A stretch of DNA of 64,000 nucleotides from Reticulascus tulasneorum (Eukaryota; Ascomycota; Sordariomycetes; Glomerellales; Reticulascaceae), in contig LSAX01000009.1 in NCBI GenBank assembly GCA_001557505.1, positions 1,178,001-1,242,000 of the forward strand, given 5' to 3'. The translations under genes were made by a program, and so were the position numbers. The first letter of the stretch is position 1. Each line of letters opens with the position of its first letter. A model generated the notes under the pieces. The model was not told the DNA's origin. It saw only the letters and a program-made list of their open reading frames with translations, and did not search any database. Positions 10,471-20,783 of this stretch are shown here, in pieces.

Positions 10471-12945
10471 TCAGGGGGTAGCTTGTTCGAGGGCGACAGC
10501 ACTCTCAAAAGCTGGCCCTGTGAGATGCTCTGCTGGATTAGACTCTGGCTCGTTTGAATCAGCCTCCGCCTCTATCAACAGCTTCGATGTCACAATATGA
10601 CTGCGTTTAATGGCCCACCATACTGGGGTCCGGCCCATTCCATCCAAGACAGACACAGCTTGAAGGGCAAGGAATACCTTGACAAGATGTGAAAGACCAA
10701 AGTAGGCAGCAATATGGAGCGCGGAAAAGTCGGTTGGGCAAAGTGAGCTCTCCTTAGAATCCGGAGTCAGAACCCAATATGCTTGCCAAAATATCTCGCG
10801 GTTTTCCTTGTTTTCGTGCAGGAGCTCCTGTGAAAGTTCAAGAAGTAGAGGTTCCGGATCTGCAATATGGTTGAAATGCTGAGGCCAATATAATGCTGCA
10901 TAAGGCAGCAGGTCAAGAGCCGGTTTCTCCGACCTAGGGATACTCTGCAATCCAGCGCAACTAGCTGGCGCCCCGTTTTCAGGTTCGCTGACGACATCCG
11001 ATGATAGATATCGCAGGCAAATAGCGGTAGCCAGACTATGGCTGGATTTCAGCTGGCTCACACCATATGAGGTGGTAAGTTCCCTCAGAATAGAATGATG
11101 GGTGAGAAACTGTTCCAGGTACTCAGTCACTGTGAAATGTGCGGGATACAGTGATTTATCGCTGTACCGAGCTTGAACGAGCGATCCACAGACCAACAAT
11201 AGGGTGCTTTCTGGGTCGGTCACTCTCTGTCGCCTCTTGTCGAACGCGTTGGCACCATCTGCTGATGGGTCCACTGCCAGAATAGCGCACATTTCCCTGA
11301 TGGCCAAAGGCCTTCGTGCTATCGTTATCCAGAAGAAGACCTTGTAGGCCAGAAGACGTTTCGGTTGAGGAAGCGTACCGATACGATCCAGTATTCGGTC
11401 ATAGGTTGCGTTGAGTCCTGTTGGCAATTCATTCAGACACTCCAGAATCTCAAACTCACATGTTTGATTTTCGATGTGCTCAAACATTAACCGGACCCAA
11501 AGGAACATGCCACTTGATCTAGACAGTTTAGATTTGATTGCACTAGATACTTCGGTATCGTATCGTGGTTCGTGCTCTTTAAGTTTCGCGGAGATGAAGC
11601 TATCAATATCGGCCTGGATCATCGCTGGCGTGATTGACAGAGATATGTATGCTTGCTGCTTCAGATGATTCGAGAGGTCCGGCAATTCTCTACTCATGAC
11701 CAAGATCTTGAATTTCCTGGGAATGACGGAGAGGAGATGGAAGAACTCGTTTCTGTCTGTACATTCGTCCAGTGCATCCAATGTTAGAATGCAGGATGGT
11801 ATATTCCTCAATATGGACAGAAACAAGCTCAAAACCTGTCGCGGAGCCGCGACACTGCTTTGGCTGTGCTGTAGAGCAATTTTGGCATGCCCAATTGCCT
11901 CCGGGAATACCATTAACATCTGATAGACCCATGATCGCAGGAGAGATGATACGGTGACCCTCTCCTTGTCAGCGCCGCAGAAGAAGAAGTAGACGAGTTT
12001 GTCCTTAGCGCTTATGTGTTCGATGATCTTTGAATAGAGGTAGGACTTCCCGCAACCTGGTTGGCCATGGATCCAGAAGATTTGGGCCTCGTCGGAGGCT
12101 ACCCAGTCCGAAAACTCCGGTCGTTTAAAGATCCATTCGCAACTGCCAGGTAGAAGTGCGTCGACAATCCCTACTTTTTCTACGTGACATTGACGAGCGT
12201 CCAACCATCGTTTGATTTCCGCTAAGCTATTGGCTGTACAATATCAGCTCCGCTCTTTACAGACTATCATTCTGGGCCGCAGAGGGATACCTTGTTCTCG
12301 CGAGTCCACCACAGATTTCAGTTCAGCCAACTGCATGCGACTCTTTGATGCCTCGACCATGTGTGCAAGCCCTGCTTCGCGTTCAACAAGATCGCAAAGT
12401 CTTCTTAGTTCGTTGATTGACAGCTCAAACTCCCCATCAAATGGTTTCCACAAAACTTTGGCGAAAATGCGGAACGAAGATTTGGAGAACACCTTTTTGG
12501 CGTGGATGACGAAGGACAAGATTTCCATGTGTACGGACAACAGGACATCTTGCAGAGGTTGATGACTTGCGAAGATCTTTTCGTAAGTATGGTAGCGAGG
12601 GAGCACATCACCAAGCTGCTGCAGCATAACCATGAGTCTGGCGTAATACCCCTCGTAGTCTCGAGCGACAATGAGCAACGCTCTTAAGGAGCCCCAAAAC
12701 GGGGACAGCGTCATTGCAGACACATTCGCTAGAATATCAAGGGGCTTTCCGAATCGCTCAATAGCAGCCACTAGCGGCTGTACCTTGCTCAAAAACCCTT
12801 GTATCTTACTCATATGTCGTCGAGTCTTCTGAGAAGTCTGAAAGTCTTGCAGGATGTCCTCGGGCTTTGAACCTCCCCATAATTCTCGTTCCTCCTTCGT
12901 GAGGTTCGTCGCGTAACTCTCGACTGCTTTCCGCCACGACTCCAT
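10471..12945 (-). CDS. NACHT-domain STAND protein with DUF7708-like N-terminus and short ankyrin tail
   Basis: Putative intracellular signalling NTPase (fungal NLR), 805 residues from two exons, 12945-12291 and 12233-10471, with a 57-base intron. Residues 1-218 resemble the DUF7708 helical domain found at the front of many fungal NLRs (AAIERFGKPLDILANVS and SPFWGSLRALLIVARDYEGY). NACHT follows, with Walker A GQPGCGKS at about 275-282 and Walker B ILTLDALDEC at about 367-376. A winged-helix-like segment carries the usual ATYDRILDRI motif. Only about two ankyrin units remain at the end (SALHIAAYFG, RTPVWWAIKRS) before the stop at 10471. Most relatives carry longer arrays, so the tail may be shortened. 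No frame break is seen in the rest. Confidence 0.88.
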
Positions 12946-13783
12946 GGTCTTTCCAGGTGCAACAAGGCTATTGAGGGTAGGAATGCAGTGAATGTGGATT
13001 CCTTGACAGCATGGCGGGACTTAAATGAGATGCTGGCAGGATAGCTCGGAAGGCGGCTGCCAGCTCGCTCCCGTGATGTGGTGGTGACTGGCAGATTTCA
13101 CTGCTTCGCCTCGTTTTGCACCGCCACGAAGTGACATTGCCTTGCCTAACTAAAGTCGCAGTCCGCCTTGGTGCGCCATACATCTATAGACACATCGTGA
13201 GATGAGAGGGGGACTGTGGGAGTTGGAGACAGAAAACCCGAAAGACTAGAAAAATTACTGGCAAGAAAGCTGGTGATCGTTGTTGAAAGAGTTGAATTCT
13301 TACACAGTCAATTGGGGCTTCACAAACACAGTGTTTGAGTGGTATACAGCACTAGAATCGCCAGTAGCAACACCCTGACTCCACCATACTAAGCGGGGTA
13401 AACCAGTAAAAGAAAATAAACACAGTGCGATTAGATTCAGCTCAGGTTGGTGTGTGCTCTAGCCTTGCAACTTTGTCCACATCGATGACTGGTTTTGTAT
13501 CAATATCAACAAGGTCTACTTTTAATGTGTACGCCAAAAGCCCGCACGATTGCATTGTGCCTATGATAGAAACCCCATTTCAACGCCGAAGCATCCTGTT
13601 GCGCCATGCATCCATTCCCCTATCCATTCCGGATCCTGTATTCGCCAGTCCGGTCTATTGTGAATCCTTTTGCTACCAGTTCCACGCCAATGCTGTGTAA
13701 TCCTGCATCCTCTAGTCTATACTATTCTATTCATGTCCTTTTCTTGCTCGAGCTGGCCTTATCTGTTCCGCAATACAGCTTCA
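12946..13783. other. Intergenic between Prm10-like gene and NLR
   Basis: Promoter side of the NLR and 3' flank of the membrane transporter gene. Short open frames here have no family resemblance. No repeat or RNA gene seen. Confidence 0.5.
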
Positions 13784-16642
13784 CTAGAAGCTCAAGAGTC
13801 CGCTCCTCAGTCCGCTCCTCCGCTTCCCGAGCGGGTACACAATCAATGCGCTGAGGAACAACCCTACAGTGATCCCAATCGCAACCTGTATCACACTGTA
13901 CAATACAGTAAATGTCGTATTATTTGCACCCGACGAATCTCCACTTCCAGCCACTATCGTCCCATTTATGGTGCTCGTCACCTGGTTTGCTGACGTCACG
14001 CCAGCGAGCAACGACCCACCTGCCGCCAACCCCGAGGGGACCTGCACAAATATGGCCGGCAGCATCGCCGCCGCTGCGAGTCCGAACCCTACCGTCCGTT
14101 GTCTGACTGTCTGGTCCCTCCCTTGGGCACCGTCTGGGAAGGTGTCTGACAATGGCGTTCCTGGGGCGGATTCGACGTCTCCGACAGGTTGGTGGCTGCG
14201 CGTAGAGTGACTATTCCTAGGCCATTGAGTATTCCGTTGACGATTCTTCGAGAATCGTGCAGTCACTCTGAAGTCCCACCATTCCAATGCGTCGAGCCAT
14301 GCGTTCTCGACGTGTCGTCCGAGACGAGAGTAAAGGTTGGCGAGAATGCCGACGGTTAGGGCACCCAACATGTTCGAGATCTGAGTATTACCGGCGAAGT
14401 ATATGCTCGAGTAGCTGTTAACCAGGAAGCCGGAAAGTGAGATGATTAGCATGACTGGTGTCTGCTTCCACTTGGCCTGGTTGATGATACACAAGCACAT
14501 CGTAAAGGCTGGCACGAAAAGGAAGTACCAGTTCCTACCCAAGGGTTCGGTACAATGCGTCTCTGATGTCGCGCCGTCGGGGTCAATCAGGCCATACAGT
14601 GTCGTGCCGATCGTGATACCATAGCCGAGAAAGAGGGTATATATCATGGCGTACACCATGCGCACACTGCCGGCCACTAAGTTGTTGCTCTGGAGCTCGA
14701 GACTGCTACATAAGACCATGTAGCCGGGGAGAATGAGCGCAATGCTACTCTGTGCCAGGGCGCTGAAACAGAACAGCTGGCCGCCACGTAGCGACCCGAA
14801 CATGCGCGCCAAAAAGGATGTCGCGATGGCAGCGGTTATCTCGAAGACATTTGCGTAGAGCTCGTTGCTGGGAGCGAGGATAAGCTGCATCCAGCCCAGG
14901 ATACACCCTAGAATGAATGCGATTGGGAGGTCAATGAACCTTCCCTCGAAGGCGAATGGCGCTACACAAGCGCTGGCCAATCCATAGATGGGAACACGCA
15001 TCCAGTTGCCGAACTTGAGTTTACGATCCATCACCTTCTCTAGCCTGGTAGTAGCCTCGTCGACACCGATGCTATCGTGAACCACCTGCTTGTATATCTC
15101 GTGCACGTCACGCATCTTGCCCAGATCCACTCCTTGCGGTGCTCGAACAATCTTGACCTCCGTCGTGTGTGTGCTACTGTCGTCGAAACTGATGATCATG
15201 CAACCAGGGATGTATAGAAACTGGCCTTCTATCTCTAGCACACGTGAAGACATGGTCATGTATTCCTCCAGGCGATGTGTTGGAGCACCGTACATCATCA
15301 GAGCCTTGCAGAGCTTCACCAGGTACCGGTGGCGAGAAATGATTTGGGCAATGTGAACGGTGATGCGGTGTTTCGCCTCCATCTTAGCCGTCTTGCTAGA
15401 TTTAGTCCCGCCAAAGATGCCGGAGCGTCGCTTTTTCGCTTTCGGGATTGCGTCATGTTTCAGCTTTTCTGAAAAGCCTTCGGAAATTCCGCTCGATCCA
15501 GGTGCTAAAAGAGTTGATGTCGACTTCATCATTTGGGTCAAAGCGAGAGATGACCGTGAGTGAGGTGATCTTTGGTACCCGAAAAGACCACCATTGGGTC
15601 TTGGCTTCGGTGAGCTTGGCCTGGAATTGGATACGGAGCCGGGCGGGGAGTGATTGGGAGTCATCAAGGGGGTAGTCGGCGCAGTTGCTGGAGTGTTAAA
15701 ACCGCTGCTACCACCACTTGCATCCTTTTCTGCTTCGTTGTATAGTTTGAGTAACGAGGCAAGGATACCACCTCGGTAGTTTTCCGGCCGCGGAACGTAG
15801 TCGTGAGCATACTGTCGTTCAAAAGTCGGCGTTACTGCTCCAGAGGCCAGTCCCGAATGTTCCTGACTGTACGTTCCAGGTACAATATCTTCAGGTCTGG
15901 TCCGACGACTGTATGCCCGAACAAGGTTCTCTGCAGCCAGATGGGAATTGTTCCTCGGCCGGGATCGGACCTTGCTAGAATTCTCAGCCTTCTCATCGAG
16001 AGCAGTGGTCCTACCAGAAGCACCGGCATCATCATCGTCTCGGTCACCGAGGACAGGAAAGTGGGCCATGTCATTCGAGCCTCGGCGTGACGGAGGAGAA
16101 GAGTAACTCTCTATAGTCACAGCTAGCTGATTGGCCCGCTGTCTTGCCTCCAATCCAGACCGATGTTGACGCTCAGTAGCCCTCTTCTCGGCCAAGTCCG
16201 CCTGCTCGCGCTCCTCTGGAGCAATGTAGCTTGTGTTGGATCTTAGAACTGGGCGCGGCGGGCGTCGCAGCACCGGCTTACCCTCTGCCTCCGACGTCAG
16301 GATTTTGGTTAAAGCTTGGTGAAGCTCGACCGCGTTTGGTACATCACCAGCCATGTGCTGTTCTCGATTCGGTGTGTCGAATGGATTCGTCGCAGGCCCA
16401 TCTGTCCAGTCGGGAGTGCCAAAGTAATCTTCCTCAATTGGATGATCCAACGCCGGTTGAGCTTCATGACTTGAGAAACCAACCCGCTTCTTCTCTTTCC
16501 TTGCTTGAACAGTGGCGGAGTCCTGATGTTGCGGTGTCAGATCGTGTGAGATATCCGTCGACACGTTTTGGCTCATCTCGGCCTGGTCGTCCTTCGATTG
16601 GCCCATTGTGTCCGCAGTATTGGAATTGCGGCTTCCACGCAT
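13784..16642 (-). CDS. Prm10-like multipass membrane protein of the ThrE family (DUF1212 plus ThrE_2)
   Basis: Integral membrane protein of the threonine/serine exporter-like family, related to yeast pheromone-regulated Prm10. Single exon, 952 residues. Residues 1-420 are a long hydrophilic, probably disordered region rich in Ser, Arg and Pro. The DUF1212 part follows (KALMMYGAPTHRLEEYMTM, then IPGCMIISFDD) with about five helices. A second set (about residues 670-945, with LGYGITIGTTLYGLI and FAGNTQISNMLGALTVGIL) forms the ThrE_2 half. The two halves together give about ten membrane segments. The start at 16642 is the first ATG; a second at codon 13 is also possible. Substrate in fungi is not established. 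Convergent or overlapping neighbours are absent. Confidence 0.92.
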   Translation of the reverse strand: MRGSRNSNTADTMGQSKDDQAEMSQNVSTDISHDLTPQHQDSATVQARKEKKRVGFSSHEAQPALDHPIEEDYFGTPDWTDGPATNPFDTPNREQHMAGDVPNAVELHQALTKILTSEAEGKPVLRRPPRPVLRSNTSYIAPEEREQADLAEKRATERQHRSGLEARQRANQLAVTIESYSSPPSRRGSNDMAHFPVLGDRDDDDAGASGRTTALDEKAENSSKVRSRPRNNSHLAAENLVRAYSRRTRPEDIVPGTYSQEHSGLASGAVTPTFERQYAHDYVPRPENYRGGILASLLKLYNEAEKDASGGSSGFNTPATAPTTPLMTPNHSPPGSVSNSRPSSPKPRPNGGLFGYQRSPHSRSSLALTQMMKSTSTLLAPGSSGISEGFSEKLKHDAIPKAKKRRSGIFGGTKSSKTAKMEAKHRITVHIAQIISRHRYLVKLCKALMMYGAPTHRLEEYMTMSSRVLEIEGQFLYIPGCMIISFDDSSTHTTEVKIVRAPQGVDLGKMRDVHEIYKQVVHDSIGVDEATTRLEKVMDRKLKFGNWMRVPIYGLASACVAPFAFEGRFIDLPIAFILGCILGWMQLILAPSNELYANVFEITAAIATSFLARMFGSLRGGQLFCFSALAQSSIALILPGYMVLCSSLELQSNNLVAGSVRMVYAMIYTLFLGYGITIGTTLYGLIDPDGATSETHCTEPLGRNWYFLFVPAFTMCLCIINQAKWKQTPVMLIISLSGFLVNSYSSIYFAGNTQISNMLGALTVGILANLYSRLGRHVENAWLDALEWWDFRVTARFSKNRQRNTQWPRNSHSTRSHQPVGDVESAPGTPLSDTFPDGAQGRDQTVRQRTVGFGLAAAAMLPAIFVQVPSGLAAGGSLLAGVTSANQVTSTINGTIVAGSGDSSGANNTTFTVLYSVIQVAIGITVGLFLSALIVYPLGKRRSGLRSGLLSF

Positions 16643-18101
16643 TGGCGTTTGGTTTCAATACTACGAAATGCTATTTGCCCAAAGGGCTTCAATGGACTTG
16701 GAAGTTGCGGGCGACGAGATCCATCTTGAAGGTGAGAAATCGTTACGGGTAACGGAGGAGATAACGAAAGGAGAAGGCGCTTTCGGCCATTGTTTGCAAG
16801 GACGTTAAGTGGGCTGACTGACACATCCAAGCGCTCGTAGTCTCTGGGCGAAAGGCGAGGAAGCTGAAAACGACCACGTTCAAACCTAACACGAGGCGAT
16901 GCCGTCAGAAAAGTGTGGGTTTCTGTGGGTTTCTATGGGTCGCCGTGGTAGTTCCTATCTCTCGCCAAACTTTGCAAAACGACCGACACGACGTATGGAC
17001 GGTCCAGGCACACGCGGACGGTTGGATCTCGCCATCAATGCAGCTCGGGAGAACAGTCCGATCTCGATCCGAGCTATTTTTATTTAGTGCTTGGTAGTGC
17101 ACGCCTGCTGGGTCAATATATGGCCAATCTCTGGCTTCCAACCATTTCAAACGCCAGAAGACCAGGTGGCGCCGGCGATTTGGCGAGTGTCAAATGCAGG
17201 GCTCGAGTTGTTTGGTGGACACGCCACGCTGCTGAGGTTTAATCTAATCGTTCTCATTTTGCTTACTTCTTATCAGACCATATCAGCCAGAAAACGGTAA
17301 ATATCAGCATGAGTCAACAATTCTCTTATGGCTGGTCAAAGAGTGGGATGTTTGCAATTCTCCTCGTCCGTCCACCCAACCACTACTGGGGGCCCTCAGC
17401 GACCGAGTTTTCCGGCTGTAAGCAAGAGTATCCATACCGTATTTGCACTGTTGGTGGCGCACTTCCTATCAAGCAGCTCAACAATTTAGGTGTGGCGCTG
17501 GACCACACCACGTTCCCGGACGTGTTCATTGACCCAAGGAATGCCTAGCTTGACTTTGATTGTCGCAGCAGCAGAGGAATGTGGATGCACTAATTGAGGA
17601 TTTCAAGATCCACGCAGTCAGACGTACTGGCAGCAACCTTTCTGTTCTCCCATGTGATATGACGTAGGAGACCTGGTAGCTGGAAGCATTGCTGCGGAGC
17701 TGCCACTAATAAAATCAGCTATCACCATTTGGGGCTTGGTTGTGACGCAAGCACAGAATAATTGGGGAGAGTCTTCAAGGCTCCCACATCTACAGCATGA
17801 CGAATGACGAGACCCAGAAAGCAGGTGGGTCGGAACATCTGCCCATGCATACATCCCGTTATCGGCAATATCAGGCAAGTACGGAGTATAGCTCGTCTAG
17901 ATGAACTTTGACACGGGCTCCGAAAGGTATAACGAGAAAAGTTAAGATGATAATAGGTTATTAAGATAAGCTAGGTAGCTTGAAACAACGGTAGAAGGCA
18001 ATTATTTATACCTAAGGTATGTAAAATTAGTACTTGAAAAAGAAAGGGAAAGAAGGGAAAAAAGTAAGATCTCGTCCCGCATCATAAATAAAACAAAAAG
18101 T
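16643..18101. other. Intergenic stretch before the tRNA, with small tandem repeat
   Basis: Promoter side of the Prm10-like gene on the left. At about 16914-16942 a G/T-rich unit (GTGGGTTTCT) repeats about three times with small changes. The right end turns AT-rich (entry at 17935). No coding frame I can support. Confidence 0.45.
17935..18060. repeat. AT-rich, low-complexity stretch next to tRNA-Trp
   Basis: Base composition shifts to A/T with many TA-containing words (GGTTATTAAGATAAGC, ATTATTTATACC) and then an A/G-only run near 18035-18065. It could be the remnant of a RIP-mutated element inserted near a tRNA, or simply a low-complexity 3' flank. No terminal repeats or protein remnants are seen. 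Confidence 0.3.
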
Positions 18102-18173
18102 TGATCCTGACCCGATTTGAACGGATAACCTTTCGATCTGGAGTCGAACGCGCTACCGTTGCGCCACAAGACC
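18102..18173 (-). tRNA. tRNA-Trp (anticodon CCA), intronless
   Basis: A 72-base cloverleaf folds on the minus strand. The acceptor stem is GGTCTTG with CAGGATC (two G-T pairs) and discriminator A. The D arm is GCGC-AACGGTA-GCGC. The anticodon arm is TTCGA-CTCCAGA-TCGAA, with CCA in the loop. The T arm is ATCCG-TTCAAAT-CGGGT. All arms pair, so the gene looks functional. Fungal tRNA-Trp genes often contain an intron next to the anticodon; this one does not. Confidence 0.95.
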
Positions 18174-19360
18174 AGGGGCTGAATGTAAAGTTATCAGTTT
18201 GTCATTGATAATATACTTTAGTTTCATCTAAGATAGTTTACCAGGCGTCAGACTTAGACCTGCCTTCCGCTTTTTCTTCCTCTCGTTAGAGACCAGCTTA
18301 CTTTAACATTCTTTAGGCCGTCACTTCTTTCAGCACTACTCATAGCCATATCATGTATTGTCAAGACGACCTCAAGGCATATCACCTTGAAAATGGATAC
18401 CGCCAACTATCAATACAGATTTTTCGGTAGTCTTTTTCTTCCGAATCCTGAAAAGATTCTGCGTCCCCAATTGAGAGGTTACGCCGAGTAGAGCCACTAC
18501 TAAGAGACTTAGAATCAAGGTATCATGCGTCACGTACGTCTCAAATCCCCTCTACTACATTCTATATAAACCCCAGCTGCAAACATAAGAAAATGTCAAT
18601 CTTATGCTATCTTAGGAACGGAGGCCCTTAAAACCTGGTAATCTAAAGACGCTTTTGCAGTCGCGGCCCAGTTTGAGATTTCCCTGTTGGGGGAAGTGGG
18701 GTGTAACGCGGGCGCTTGGCTTTGCTCTTGAGCCCCAAGGGGCGGTTGGATGCCAATGTTGCATGTTACCCCTACTGCCCCAGAACTGGTGACCCATCCA
18801 ATGTGTCAGTATGCCAGATCATGGTCGCTGGATGTACAACAACCAAGTGCCTCATCTACGACCACCACTTCCGGCGCGAGGCTTTAGACAGCTTTACGTA
18901 ATACCCAACAGATGTACTGCAAGTTCATGAGCATTTCCTTTCAATGCTCAGACATCACATGGGTGCTATTGTTGATATTTTGCTGGGGTAGATGCGTTCA
19001 AGACAGGATGTTGAAAACACTTTGTCTTGAGCCTTTAACACTCTGGGGAGGCTTTGAGTAAGTGAATGACGTAGGGGAGGTAACTTCAGTTCCTAGAAGA
19101 TTCTTCAGGTAACCACGTGAAAGGTGGGGGTTTAGGTAAGCAATGACATTCTGGGCCTCGCGAGCGCGATCCTCAAACCTCGCCCATCAACAAATCATGC
19201 AAACCCCGAGACTCGACTACTTTCAGACATCTGCGCATATAGCACACTAGCGTTCTAAGATCTCAGGCGATTACTCACTCATTCGCCTCTTGATTCCTCC
19301 TTACCAACGGTTCCACTAGCATATCGATTTCTTAGACAGCCTCGCTCGCTACCCATCGCC
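18174..19360. other. Intergenic between tRNA-Trp and Dib1
   Basis: The right end holds the promoter and leader of Dib1, which is C/T-rich just before the start. No other coding or RNA feature recognised. Confidence 0.5.
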
Positions 19361-19792
19361 ATGGGCTCAGTGGTTCTCCCCCATCTTCACAGCGGGTGGC
19401 ACGTCGACCAAGCAATCCTGGCAGACGAAGACCGATTGGTTGTCATACGATTTGGAAAGGACGGCAACCCGGATTGCATGCGCCAAGATGACGTGCTATC
19501 GCGAATCGCCGAACGAGTGAAGAACTTCGCTGTCATCTACCTCTGCGACAACGAACAGGTGCCGGACTTCAACACAATGTACGAGTTGTACGATCCGATG
19601 ACAATTATGTTCTTCTTCCGCAACAAACACATGATGGTGGACTTTGGGACGGGCGACAACAATAAACTAAAATGGGTGTTGGAGGACAAGCAGGAACTCA
19701 TCGACATCATCGAGACGATCTATCGAGGCGCAAAGAAGGGACGCGGTCTGGTTGTTAGTCCAAAGGACTACTCTACGCGCCATCGATATTAA
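19361..19792 (+). CDS. DIB1: Dib1/Dim1, U5 snRNP (U4/U6.U5 tri-snRNP) spliceosome protein
   Basis: Thioredoxin-fold protein of the U4/U6.U5 tri-snRNP that keeps the spliceosome from activating early; the human relative is TXNL4A. The 143-residue length and the whole sequence fit the family, from the opening LPHLHSGWHVDQAILAD, through VVIRFGKDGNPDCM, FAVIYLCDNEQVPDFN and MIMFFFRNKHMMVDFGTGDN-type strands, to the closing KDYSTRHRY. As in all Dim1 proteins, the thioredoxin CxxC redox pair is missing. Single exon, which is notable for a gene of this age in an intron-rich genome. Nuclear. The start is the first ATG and matches family starts. Confidence 0.97.
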   Translation: MGSVVLPHLHSGWHVDQAILADEDRLVVIRFGKDGNPDCMRQDDVLSRIAERVKNFAVIYLCDNEQVPDFNTMYELYDPMTIMFFFRNKHMMVDFGTGDNNKLKWVLEDKQELIDIIETIYRGAKKGRGLVVSPKDYSTRHRY

Positions 19793-20783
19793 ACTGTTGA
19801 ACCTTGGTGGTCAATCCATATCGCCTTCGCCAAGGGTCCGTTGGATAGTAACCCAAGCTTGTACCAGGGCCATCGCTCCTCCAACAAGGATTAGGAGCTG
19901 GCGATCGTCGCTGGAGAGCTAGCATTCCAGAGTAGTTCTTGCAGATTGGGTATTTTTGGTGGACACGGGTGTTGTGCAAAGTCTGGTGGAGAAATTCAAT
20001 GGAATTTGATCAGTGTGCCGAGTAAGTCGCTCCTCAGCAGACTAACGCCTCAAGAATAACACTATTATCGTTCGAATCAGTCAGATGCCATGCTACTCAA
20101 GATCCCGCCAACCGGACTTCCAATGCCTCGTATGGTCCATGTTGATCTTAACAGGCTCTGTATCCATGGGCCGAACCCCCTACCAATGTCCAACAGCCAC
20201 CGAGTCTCGTTGGCGACACTCCTTCGGCCCTCAAGCGACAACTACTCAGCTCTATCTTCCCATTCTTCAAGTCATACATAGTGGCTTGTGGAGAGGGAAT
20301 GCCTCCCATAACGGGCAGCCCATGGCCTCCACAGCTGTCACCAGTCAAGTTCCAACAATTATCAGGAACTGTATGAGCTATAGCCCGGGCGATTGCAGTA
20401 CGGTGTTCACATAAGGTGTTCACGTACGTCTTAAACCCCCTAGTCTCTCTGTGAAGCTCATGACTGGAAGCTAGTATCAAGAAAGGATATGACCACCAAA
20501 CATGAGGCTACCTTGGAATGGCATGTCTTGATGAGCATCTCCACGTTTGGCTCGTACTAATGAGCGAACGATATCACTTGTGATCACTTATTCCCAGTTT
20601 GATTTACATTATAGGATTGAGGTACAACTGCCATCGATGTAAATCTATCAAGTAATAGTGTCAGGTTGACAATGTAATTGAATGTAATTGAGTCAAAAGT
20701 TGGCAGAAAGTGCATGGTACATTAATATACGTATACTCGACTCCTCCATTAGAAATCCCGTGTAAGGCGGATGTCAAGAGTTA
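19793..20783. other. Intergenic between Dib1 and HAM1-like gene
   Basis: The two flanking genes converge here, so it should hold their 3' ends. Short open frames have no family resemblance. Nothing else seen. Confidence 0.5.

Noticed and set aside
18529..20440. Two copies of a CACGTACGTCT-AAA-CCCCT-like word about 1.9 kb apart
   Set aside because: About 19 of 21 bases match, but one such pair is expected by chance in a window of this size; flanks do not align.
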